Below are positions 57,741 through 64,000 of a DNA stretch of 64,000 nt, in pieces. Both the position numbers and the translations under genes were made by a program. Each line of letters starts with the position of its first letter. Positions within the stretch are counted from its first letter, which is position 1. The stretch is from Arthrobacter sp. H-02-3 (GTDB lineage: Bacteria; Actinomycetota; Actinomycetes; Actinomycetales; Micrococcaceae), in assembly GCF_003097355.1 (NCBI RefSeq), contig NZ_PYUI01000024.1, positions 1 to 64,000 on the forward strand, read 5' to 3'. Below the pieces are notes generated by a model that was not told the origin of the DNA, searched no databases, and saw only the letters and a list, made by a program, of their open reading frames with translations.

Positions 57741-59113
57741 GCCCGCACCTTCTCTGTCAGGGCTGCTTCTGCCACGACGGCCTGCGGCGCCAGGAGCCGC
57801 TTGTGGGATTTCTTCAATCCCAGCAGCGCGGTGGGGGTCCGGTACGTCTCGGGACCGGTGAGGGTTGCGATCGCGGAGATGAGGCAGGCCACGGCGGCAA
57901 AGGTGGCCACGGGGATCCAGTTGCCTTTGTTGCCCCCAATCAGAAGTTCGGAAATCGCGGGAGCGAACCCGGCCAGGAGCAGGCCGAACATGAGGCTGAT
58001 GGCCATGCCCGAGTAGCGGACCTTGACCGGGAACTGCTCCGGGAAGTAGGCGGGGTAAATGGCATTCGCGCCGGTATAGGCGACACCGATGAGCAGGATT
58101 CCGGTCAGGAAGATCAGCGGAACGTTCGCTGCGGACAGGGCTGAGAAGAACACGTAGATCATCCCGATCTGCAGGACGAGCCCGGTAAGGAAGACCGGCT
58201 TGCGGCCGATGCGGTCCGAAAGAAGTCCGGCCAGGGGCCCCATGGCGACTGCGGTGACGTTGGCCACGGCGATCACCACGAGCATGAGTCCCTTGTCGAT
58301 TCCCACCACCGATGTGGCATAGGAGAGCGCGAAGACGTTGATGATCGTATTGATGATGGTGAACAGTGACATCGCCGTGATGCGGAGCACGGTGACCCAG
58401 TGGTAGCGGAACAGGGTGACCAGGGGTACCTTGACCACTTCGTCGTTGTCTTTCACTTCTTCAAAGACCGGAGGCTCTTCGAGGAGACGCCGCAGCACAA
58501 AGGCGATGACGGTCACGATTGCGCTTGCGAGGAACGGGATGCGCCAGCCCCAGGCCAGGAGCTGCTCTTCCGGCATGGACGCCACGGGAATGAAGACCAG
58601 GGTGGAGAGCACGATGCCGAACATGATGCCGCTCATCGTCCAGCTCGTGTAGAAAGCGCGCTTCGTGTCGGGGGCGTGCTCGAGGGTGAGCGAGCTCGAG
58701 CCGGGCGATTCGCCGCCGGCGGAGAGTCCCTGAAGCAGCCGAAGGGCCACGATCAGGACGGGTGCGGCCATGCCGATCTGGCTGTAGGTGGGAAGGCAGC
58801 CGATCAGGAACGTTGAGGTGCCCATGAGCAGCAGGGTGAAGAGCAGCACGCGCTTCCGCCCGAACTTGTCGCCGAGGTGACCGCAGATCACGGCCCCGAG
58901 CGGGCGGGCGACGTAAGCGACGCCGACCGTTGCGAAGGACAGCAGCATCGACGACGGGCCGGGGGCGAAGAACAGCTTCCCGAAGATCAGCGCTGCCGCT
59001 GAGCCGAAGATGAAAAAGTCGTAATACTCCAGAGCGCTTCCAACAAACCCTGAGACCGCCGCGATTTTGGCGTTGTTCCGAGGCCGTGCTGGCGCCGATG
59101 TCGACATTGACAT
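57737..59113 (-). CDS. MFS transporter, metabolite:H+ symporter (MHS/ShiA-like) family
   Basis: A 458-residue 12-helix carrier. The MHS pattern is clear: SALEYYDFFIFGSAAALIF in helix 1, GHLGDKFGRKRVL between helices 2 and 3, RLLQGLSAGGESPGSS in helix 4, and LLSDRIGRKPVFL in the second half. Relatives import shikimate, alpha-ketoglutarate, proline or other organic acids with protons. It is the first gene of the operon, and ATG 59113 follows AAGGGAA. Together with the shikimate dehydrogenase it points to uptake of a shikimate- or quinate-like compound. Confidence 0.92.
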   Translation of the reverse strand: MSMSTSAPARPRNNAKIAAVSGFVGSALEYYDFFIFGSAAALIFGKLFFAPGPSSMLLSFATVGVAYVARPLGAVICGHLGDKFGRKRVLLFTLLLMGTSTFLIGCLPTYSQIGMAAPVLIVALRLLQGLSAGGESPGSSSLTLEHAPDTKRAFYTSWTMSGIMFGIVLSTLVFIPVASMPEEQLLAWGWRIPFLASAIVTVIAFVLRRLLEEPPVFEEVKDNDEVVKVPLVTLFRYHWVTVLRITAMSLFTIINTIINVFALSYATSVVGIDKGLMLVVIAVANVTAVAMGPLAGLLSDRIGRKPVFLTGLVLQIGMIYVFFSALSAANVPLIFLTGILLIGVAYTGANAIYPAYFPEQFPVKVRYSGMAISLMFGLLLAGFAPAISELLIGGNKGNWIPVATFAAVACLISAIATLTGPETYRTPTALLGLKKSHKRLLAPQAVVAEAALTEKVRA

Positions 59114-59285
59114 GGTGTTCCCTTCGTGTGACCGGGAACCGTTGCTCCGCTGCCTCCTGAAGTGGGCGACGATGCGGATCGGTTCCGCCGCTGTGTGCGG
59201 CTCATCCACAAGTGTGATGCGTCGCACTGTGTAAGTCCACGACAGAAATGGTCTATCACTAAGTGGATTTTGATCTCAATTGCGG
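59114..59285. promoter_or_regulatory. Upstream region of the catabolic operon with candidate LysR site
   Basis: This 172-bp gap separates the LysR gene stop from the transporter start. It contains the small palindrome CACTAAGTG (59257-59265) and an interrupted GTGTGATGCG/TCGCACTGTG inverted element near 59212-59231. Both are AT-richer than their surroundings. Either could be a LysR target controlling the operon. No terminator is obvious, so read-through from the LysR gene is also possible. Confidence 0.45.
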
Positions 59286-60188
59286 TCAGTCGAGCGGGTC
59301 CGGGAAGATCTCTTCGACGACGGCGAGGACTGCCGCCAGGACGGCGGAGTCATTTTCGGAGGACCAGGCGATGGCGTGGTTCATGTAGTGCTGCGGGTCC
59401 TCCAGTGCCACGTACGTGGCGCCCGACGGGATGATGTTCGCTATTCCGCTGCTCATCAGCGTGACGCCGACGCCGGCCGCGACGAACGTCAGGACCATAT
59501 ACGGATCCGACAGCTCCTGTACGACGCGCGGCCGGAACCCCGCCGCCATGCATGAGGCCAGCAGCACCTCCGTCATCGAGGACGACCCGTCCATCGGCGG
59601 CGATATGAAGTCATCCCCCGCCAGGCTTTGCAGCGGGATGGACCTTTCGCCGGCCAGCGGGTGATCCAGCGGGAGCACAGCCCCGATTTCCTCGCGGGCA
59701 ACCAGCCGGGCCGTGACCGAGGGGACCGGGGTTTCGGGAAAGCCGACGAAGGCCAGGTCAAGGGTGCCGTTTGCGACGCTCGCCAGGCCGTCCGCCGTGC
59801 GAACCCTGCTGGTGAGGTCCAGTTCGATGTCGGGATATCGACGCCGCAAGGCGCGCGTGAGCGGCGGAAGGGTCAAATGGTTCACCGCTCCGGAGAAACC
59901 GATCCGGATCTTCCCCCGGATGCCCGCGACCTCCGTTTGGGCGGCTTCGCGGGCCAGGCGCATTTCCTGCAGCACGCGGTAAGCCCGCGGCAGGAGGGCG
60001 TGGCCGGCGGGCGTCAGCGCCACGCTGCGGGTATTGCGCTCAAAGAGCCGCGTCCCGAGGTCGGCCTCGAGCTTGCGGATCGTCTGGCTCAGCGGGGACT
60101 GCGAGGTGTGCAGGCGCACCGCCGCGCGGCCAAAGTGGAGCTCTTCGGCAACCGCCACGAACGCTTCAAGCCATCGGATTTCGGTCAT
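59286..60188 (-). CDS. LysR-family transcriptional regulator
   Basis: A 300-residue regulator. The winged HTH covers residues 1-60 (IRWLEAFVAVAEELHFGRAA, SQSPLSQTIRKLEADLGTRL), then a linker helix and a periplasmic-binding-protein-like effector domain (KIRIGFSGAVNHLTLPPLT, GTLDLAFVGFP, VAAGVGVTLMSSGIANI). It lies directly upstream of the eight-gene operon on the same strand and is the obvious candidate activator, with a pathway intermediate as co-inducer. I choose ATG 60188; longer starts add a basic tail unlike the family. Confidence 0.92.
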   Translation of the reverse strand: MTEIRWLEAFVAVAEELHFGRAAVRLHTSQSPLSQTIRKLEADLGTRLFERNTRSVALTPAGHALLPRAYRVLQEMRLAREAAQTEVAGIRGKIRIGFSGAVNHLTLPPLTRALRRRYPDIELDLTSRVRTADGLASVANGTLDLAFVGFPETPVPSVTARLVAREEIGAVLPLDHPLAGERSIPLQSLAGDDFISPPMDGSSSMTEVLLASCMAAGFRPRVVQELSDPYMVLTFVAAGVGVTLMSSGIANIIPSGATYVALEDPQHYMNHAIAWSSENDSAVLAAVLAVVEEIFPDPLD

Positions 60189-60351
60189 TTCAGGCGCCCT
60201 ACTCCTCGCTGCGACGGCCCCTTGCGGACCCCTGTCCGACTCTGGCCGGATGCGGATAATGCTATGAATCAACACAATAGTGCGGTTATTGAGCCCGGTT
60301 CAAGCCTGATCCTCCGTAGGAAAAATTCATAAGCGCATTCACTGATTTATC

Positions 60352-60370
60352 TCATACAGCACTGTATGAT
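60352..60370 (+). promoter_or_regulatory. TetR-type palindrome overlapping a -10 element
   Basis: TCATACAG (60352-60359) and CTGTATGA (60362-60369) are perfect inverted repeats around CA. TATGAT at 60365-60370 is a good -10 for the hydrolase gene at 60442, leaving a 71-base leader. The convergent TetR gene at 61470 is the likely repressor. Confidence 0.6.
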
Positions 60371-60441
60371 TTAACCAGCAGATCGACAGCGCGGAGACGT
60401 CGCACCGCATACCTCAGTCCCTTCTTCCTGGAGTTCTTGCC

Positions 60442-61473
60442 ATGTCGCTACGCCTCGTCCGCCGCACCAGCTCAGCCTCGGACCAGCCGCCCCGCCGGCG
60501 GCGGGGACGGCCCCTCCGGCTGGCAGGAGTCGCGGCGCTGAGCCTCGCCGGGCTGCTGCTCGCCTCCACCTCAACGAACCTCCTGGTGGAACAGGTCGAG
60601 AAGACCAACACGGTCGCCTACGGTCAGAAGGTCCACATCAACGAGGGAATCATCAACGTCACCCGGACCGGCGATGCCGGACCGACAATCGTACTGCTCA
60701 GCGGACTCGGAACCCCCGCCCCGGGCCTGGATTTCGCCCCGCTGATCCGGGAGCTGGGAGGCTACCAGGTCATTGCCGTTGAGGGGTTCGGCTACGGCTA
60801 CAGCGACATGACAGCACGGCCCCGGACCATAGAAAACATCACCGAAGAACTTCACGAAGTGCTGTCCACACTCGGCGTCAGGGCGCCGTACACACTCATC
60901 GGGCACTCCATTGCCGGCTACTCCACCCTGTACTACGCCAACAAATATCCGCGCGAGGTGTCCGCGGTGATCGGCATCGACCCGACCGTCCCTGCGGGCA
61001 AATCATCCTCGACCGGAACTACGGCCCCCGCGGAGAGGGCCGCAGCGGACTACTCCTGGGCGCACATTCCTTCGACCCTGGGCGTGGTCCGCTGGGCCAC
61101 AGCTCTGGGTTACGGGGAGCCCGGGGGTGACAGCTTTACGCCGGCCGAACGCGAACACATCCGCCAGATGACCAGCTGGAACTTCGGCAACCAGGCCGTC
61201 ACGGACGAAACTCTCCGGATGGGCGAGAACGCCACGAAGCTCCGGGATGTCCGGTACCCCGGCAACCTCCCGGTGCTCGACTTCCTGTCCCGGGACACGA
61301 TGCAACAGCAGCCGGACTGGTATGCCGCGCACGAACGCCAGCTGGCCAACGTCACGCACCACGAGCTGGTTGTCCTCGAGGGAGACCACTACCTGCACTG
61401 GACTCAGTCCAAAGCTATGGCGAAGACGATCACGGAGTTCCTGGGCCGAAGCGGCGTGAAGCAGGGCCTTTAG
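60442..61473 (+). CDS. Membrane-anchored alpha/beta hydrolase
   Basis: A 343-residue protein with a basic N-terminus, one anchor helix (LAGVAALSLAGLLLASTSTN, about residues 28-48) and an outer alpha/beta hydrolase domain. The nucleophile Ser is in LIGHSIAGYST; a late GDHYLHWTQ supplies the His, and the oxyanion segment is LLSGLGTPAPG. The substrate is unknown; esterase or lipase activity is likely. ATG 60442 has GGAG 9 bases upstream. A palindrome over its promoter and an adjoining TetR gene suggest induction by a small molecule. It overlaps the TetR gene by four bases at the stops. Confidence 0.88.
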   Translation: MSLRLVRRTSSASDQPPRRRRGRPLRLAGVAALSLAGLLLASTSTNLLVEQVEKTNTVAYGQKVHINEGIINVTRTGDAGPTIVLLSGLGTPAPGLDFAPLIRELGGYQVIAVEGFGYGYSDMTARPRTIENITEELHEVLSTLGVRAPYTLIGHSIAGYSTLYYANKYPREVSAVIGIDPTVPAGKSSSTGTTAPAERAAADYSWAHIPSTLGVVRWATALGYGEPGGDSFTPAEREHIRQMTSWNFGNQAVTDETLRMGENATKLRDVRYPGNLPVLDFLSRDTMQQQPDWYAAHERQLANVTHHELVVLEGDHYLHWTQSKAMAKTITEFLGRSGVKQGL

Positions 61474-62066
61474 GGCGCCGGATCCGCCGGCGGGATCAGG
61501 AGGGCCCGGATGGTTGCCGGAAGGACCCTTGCTGCATCGTCTTCTGTGAGACGCCCTGCACGGATTTCCGCGGCTGCGCTGTGGAGGATCGAGTAGAAGC
61601 AGGCCCCCTGCCACGTGAGGGACTGATCGGTGCGGAAGGTTCCCTCACTCCTGCCTTTTTCAAGGACCGCGATCACCCGCGCGAGCGGCTTGTCATGGTG
61701 GGCTCTGATTTGCTCGGCCGAAAGGTACGGTTCGGCCGCCGCCAGGAGCGAGTTGAACTGATAGAGGACTCGCCAGGATGACTGAACGAGGTCCCGGAGG
61801 CACTTCCACGTGTCCTGCTTGATGTCTACTGCGGCGAGTTCGGCCGCGGCACGGTCCATTGTCCGGGCGAAGACGGCACCGACCAGTTCCTCCCGGTCCG
61901 CGAAGTGTCCGTACAAGGTCACCCTGCCCACTCCCGCGACGCGCGCAATTTCAGACATGCTGGCCCCCGGATCATCGCTGAGGCAGGTCAGTGCCGCATC
62001 GATGATGGCGTCCTTGTTCCGGACGGCGTCCGCCCGCTTGGTCCGCTCTTTCTGCACCTCAGACAC
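61470..62066 (-). CDS. TetR-family transcriptional regulator
   Basis: A 198-residue repressor. The N-terminal HTH is clear (NKDAIIDAALTCLSDDPGAS, SEIARVAGVGRVTLYGHFAD), followed by a helical ligand-binding domain (LVQSSWRVLYQFNSLLAAAE, WQGACFYSILHSAAAEI). It faces the alpha/beta hydrolase gene tail to tail with a four-base overlap, so the two may influence each other by antisense transcription. The TCATACAG palindrome at 60352 is a plausible target. A GGTTACC-AGC-GGTGACC element upstream of its own start may be an autoregulatory site. Confidence 0.92.
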   Translation of the reverse strand: MSEVQKERTKRADAVRNKDAIIDAALTCLSDDPGASMSEIARVAGVGRVTLYGHFADREELVGAVFARTMDRAAAELAAVDIKQDTWKCLRDLVQSSWRVLYQFNSLLAAAEPYLSAEQIRAHHDKPLARVIAVLEKGRSEGTFRTDQSLTWQGACFYSILHSAAAEIRAGRLTEDDAARVLPATIRALLIPPADPAP

Positions 62067-62163
62067 CCGGCCTACCTGCCCATCCGATTACTCAAACAAT
62101 TATGTTCAGGTTACCAGCGGTGACCATCCGGTTCGGGTGAGGCGCCGGCCGGCGAACCGGACC

Positions 62164-62175
62164 TATGGTCAAAAC
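62164..62175 (+). promoter_or_regulatory. -10 hexamer of a leaderless LURP-one-like gene
   Basis: TATGGT at 62164-62169 is followed by six bases and then ATG 62176, with no ribosome-binding site. Confidence 0.45.
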
Positions 62176-62685
62176 ATGGGACTACTACGGCACCGGCACG
62201 AACCCGCGGGCGAACGGTTTCAGATGCGCGAGAAACTTCTCTCGATCGGGGATGACTTCTGGATCGAAAACGACCAGGGCCAGCGCGCGTACAAGGTCAA
62301 TGGCAAGGCGCTCCGCGTCCGGGACACGTTCGTCCTGGAGGACGCCTCGGGAAACGAGGTGGCGCGGATCCAGGAGCGCAAGCTCTCGCTCCGGGACAAG
62401 GTCGCCATCGAACGCGGCGGCGACACCGCCGCGACTGTCCACAAGGCGCTGATCGGGCTCCGCGATCGCTTCACCATCGATGTGAAGGACGGCGCCGATA
62501 TGAAGGCGCACGGCAACATCGTCGACCACGAATACGAGATCGAACGCGACGGCCACACCGTCGCCACGATCTCCAAGAAGTGGTTCCGCGTGCGTGACTC
62601 CTACGGCGTCGACGTCGCCGCGGGCCAGGACGTCCCGCTCATCCTCGCGATCACGGTCGCCATCGAGTCGTTGACGACCCACTGA
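62176..62685 (+). CDS. LURP-one-related / scramblase-like protein
   Basis: A 169-residue protein made of repeated beta-strand pairs, typical of the LURP-one/YxjI family: FQMREKLLSIGDDFWIEND, AYKVNGKALRVRDTFVLED, ARIQERKLSLRDKVAIERGG, and YEIERDGHTVATISKKWFRV followed by DSYGVDVAAGQD. The fold is the Tubby-like beta-barrel around a central helix. Tubby-like proteins bind membrane lipids, but a function in bacteria is not known. It is soluble, has no signal, and appears to be monocistronic. Confidence 0.9.
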   Translation: MGLLRHRHEPAGERFQMREKLLSIGDDFWIENDQGQRAYKVNGKALRVRDTFVLEDASGNEVARIQERKLSLRDKVAIERGGDTAATVHKALIGLRDRFTIDVKDGADMKAHGNIVDHEYEIERDGHTVATISKKWFRVRDSYGVDVAAGQDVPLILAITVAIESLTTH

Positions 62686-62719
62686 CATAGTCCGTGGCGT
62701 TCAGGAAGCGCCCTCCCTG

Positions 62720-63343
62720 CTATGACCAGGCCCTAATCGTCTGCCCCGTTTCGGAACCGTAGACGCTGCGGACAAAGGCCGCGGCCGCCACGGCGCCGGG
62801 AACGGCAGCGAAACCGGGGAACACCGCCGCATAGGCATCAGCGGACTCCTCCAGCACCGTGGCGCTAACGGTATTCAACCGCAGGTGCGGCAGCTCCGCA
62901 GCGGCACTTTTCACGAAGGCGTCAAGGCCAATGTTGGCGATGGCGCTGGGCGATCCGCCCGGGAATGCATAATTTCCCACGATCCCGCTGGTCAGGGTGA
63001 TGGATCCGCCGGGCCGGACATGGCCACGGGCCGCCAGGGTGATGCGGATCTGGCACAGCAGCTTGCCGTTGACGGTCGACGCGTAAGTATCCAGGGTCGC
63101 ATCCGATGCTGATGCCCATTTGGCTCCCCCGATGGTGCTGACCACCGCGTCCACCGTCCCCACCCTGTCAAAGAGGGCCGCGACGCTGGCATCGTCCCGG
63201 CAATCGACGGGATGTTCGGTCGACGACCGTGACGCGCTGATAATGTCCAGCTGCCCTTCCCCGGCCTTGTCGTGGTGTGCGGACAACGCCCGCACCACGT
63301 TTTGGCCGACGGTTCCGGTGGCGCCGATGACGAGGATTCGCAT
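62720..63343 (-). CDS. Short-chain dehydrogenase, atypical
   Basis: A 207-residue Rossmann-fold protein: cofactor site RILVIGATGTVGQNVVRAL, then DDASVAALFDRVGTVDAVVS and a region with SITLTSGIVGNYAFPGGSPS in which the usual YxxxK is replaced (FPGGSPSAIANIG). Such short atypical SDRs reduce or merely bind NAD(P). ATG 63343 is the first start of the conserved frame; an upstream ATG extends into a region lacking SDR features. It is followed on the minus strand by no further gene before 62685. Confidence 0.8.
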   Translation of the reverse strand: MRILVIGATGTVGQNVVRALSAHHDKAGEGQLDIISASRSSTEHPVDCRDDASVAALFDRVGTVDAVVSTIGGAKWASASDATLDTYASTVNGKLLCQIRITLAARGHVRPGGSITLTSGIVGNYAFPGGSPSAIANIGLDAFVKSAAAELPHLRLNTVSATVLEESADAYAAVFPGFAAVPGAVAAAAFVRSVYGSETGQTIRAWS

Positions 63344-63420
63344 GAATGTGCCCTTCGTTGTTGAGAATGTGCAACCGGAACCCCCGGTTGACGGTCCTAT
63401 CTGCGCATCTATCTGCGCAT

Positions 63421-64000
63421 TTATCTCCGCAGGGGGTTGAACGCCGCTAGCTGGTGCGGCACGGCACCCGTCACGATGTGTTCGGCCAGTAGCTTGCCTG
63501 TTGCCGGTCCCAAAACCATCCCCCACATGCCGTGTCCGCCGGCCGCATAAATTCTGTCCGAGGCCAGGCGCCCAACAACGGGCAGACCGTCGGGTGTGAT
63601 CGGGCGGGAGCCCACCCACTCGTCGCGACGGGACGGCCAGTCGATGCCCCGCAGCAGCGGACGAACGGCTCGCGCTACTGACTCAAGCCGGGCAGAATTC
63701 AGAGGCTCGTCCGGATCAAGGAACTCCATGGTTCCCGCGATCCGCAGCGCCCCCTGATAGGGCGTGCAGACAACCCGCTGTTCCGGAAAGTAGAGAGGTC
63801 CGGCCGGCAGGCAATCGCCGTCGACGGTGAACGAGTAGCCCCGGCCGGCCTGGACGCCGATTCTCAGCCCCCACCGAGTGGCCAGCCTGGGCAGCAAAGC
63901 GCCGGTGGCAAGGACGACGACGTCGGCCGTGAGCCGGTTGCCGTCGTCGGACGTCACGCTTGCCGACGACGGCCCGGCGCCAACGGAACATACATTGGCG
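63421..64000 (-). CDS. DadA-like FAD-dependent amino-acid oxidase/dehydrogenase (C-terminal part)
   Basis: Only about the last 193 codons are inside the window; the N-terminus with the FAD-binding Rossmann fold lies beyond 64000. Visible motifs are TADVVVLATGALLPRLATRW, GRGYSFTVDGDCLPAGPLYF, LRIAGTMEFLDPD, WVGSRPITPDGLPVVGRLAS and AGGHGMWGMVLGPATGKLLA. These match D-amino-acid dehydrogenase (DadA) and related deaminating flavoproteins. It ends 78 bp before the SDR gene on the same strand. The upstream frame stays open to the edge without a stop. Confidence 0.85.
   Translation of the reverse strand, partial: ANVCSVGAGPSSASVTSDDGNRLTADVVVLATGALLPRLATRWGLRIGVQAGRGYSFTVDGDCLPAGPLYFPEQRVVCTPYQGALRIAGTMEFLDPDEPLNSARLESVARAVRPLLRGIDWPSRRDEWVGSRPITPDGLPVVGRLASDRIYAAGGHGMWGMVLGPATGKLLAEHIVTGAVPHQLAAFNPLRR

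Overview
The window is 64 kb of GC-rich actinobacterial DNA, most likely from a soil member of the Micrococcaceae (Arthrobacter/Pseudarthrobacter type). The evidence is the strong third-position GC bias, two mycothiol-type DinB-fold proteins, DUF5129, DUF5671, DUF1918 and LGFP-repeat proteins, an EthR/EthA-like pair, a cyclic-di-AMP riboswitch before an NlpC/P60 gene, and several genes that look leaderless. No rRNA, tRNA, CRISPR array, transposase or phage gene was seen. The first 250 bases look like a damaged contig end: a 173-base near-copy of part of a gene at 10.7 kb joined to a poly-C run.

0.25-13.4 kb: a truncated membrane gene; a divergent NarL-type two-component pair whose start codons sit at the two ends of one 23-bp palindrome; an endonuclease/exonuclease/phosphatase-fold enzyme with a probable CTG start; three exported phosphoesterases, two of them convergent paralogues; a 2-oxoglutarate/Fe(II) oxygenase; a SRPBCC protein; a DUF5671 membrane protein; and a DUF5129 protein. 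13.6-21.4 kb: an operon of two HME-type RND permeases on either side of a minimal 156-residue adaptor lipoprotein, followed by an exported protein. 21.4-24.9 kb: a class A beta-lactamase-like protein, and hipBA divergent from a reductase gene, with palindromes at exact 30/60-bp spacing between them.

24.9-37.8 kb: a PAP2-DedA-OmpR regulator-sensor kinase operon that looks like an undecaprenyl-phosphate or membrane-stress module; an NlpC/P60 protein under a c-di-AMP riboswitch; a ParB-like protein and a cation/proton antiporter; an AlkD-like protein; a His-rich lipoprotein; two related GH16 lipoproteins; a racemase-fold protein; a dienelactone hydrolase; and a SnoaL-like protein. 37.9-42.2 kb: a ketone module made of an alcohol dehydrogenase, an EthR-like repressor, a strong palindromic operator/promoter, and a divergent Baeyer-Villiger monooxygenase fused to an alpha/beta hydrolase. 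Together these can account for the steps secondary alcohol, ketone, ester, then acid plus alcohol.

42.2-49.1 kb: a 1211-residue surface protein (beta-propeller, three anchor-type domains, about five LGFP repeats), a GNAT-like protein, a NERD protein and two DinB-fold proteins. 49.2-60.2 kb: an eight-gene catabolic operon with a LysR gene just upstream. It holds an MHS-family transporter, a shikimate dehydrogenase, an SDR, a Gfo/Idh/MocA oxidoreductase, an OYE/dienoyl-reductase-type flavoprotein, a TIM-barrel isomerase/dehydratase, an aldo/keto reductase and a ketosteroid-dehydrogenase-like flavoprotein. It looks suited to importing and dehydrogenating a shikimate- or quinate-like cyclic polyol. 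60.4-64 kb: an anchored alpha/beta hydrolase facing a TetR gene, a LURP-one-like protein, an SDR and the C-terminal part of a DadA-like oxidase.
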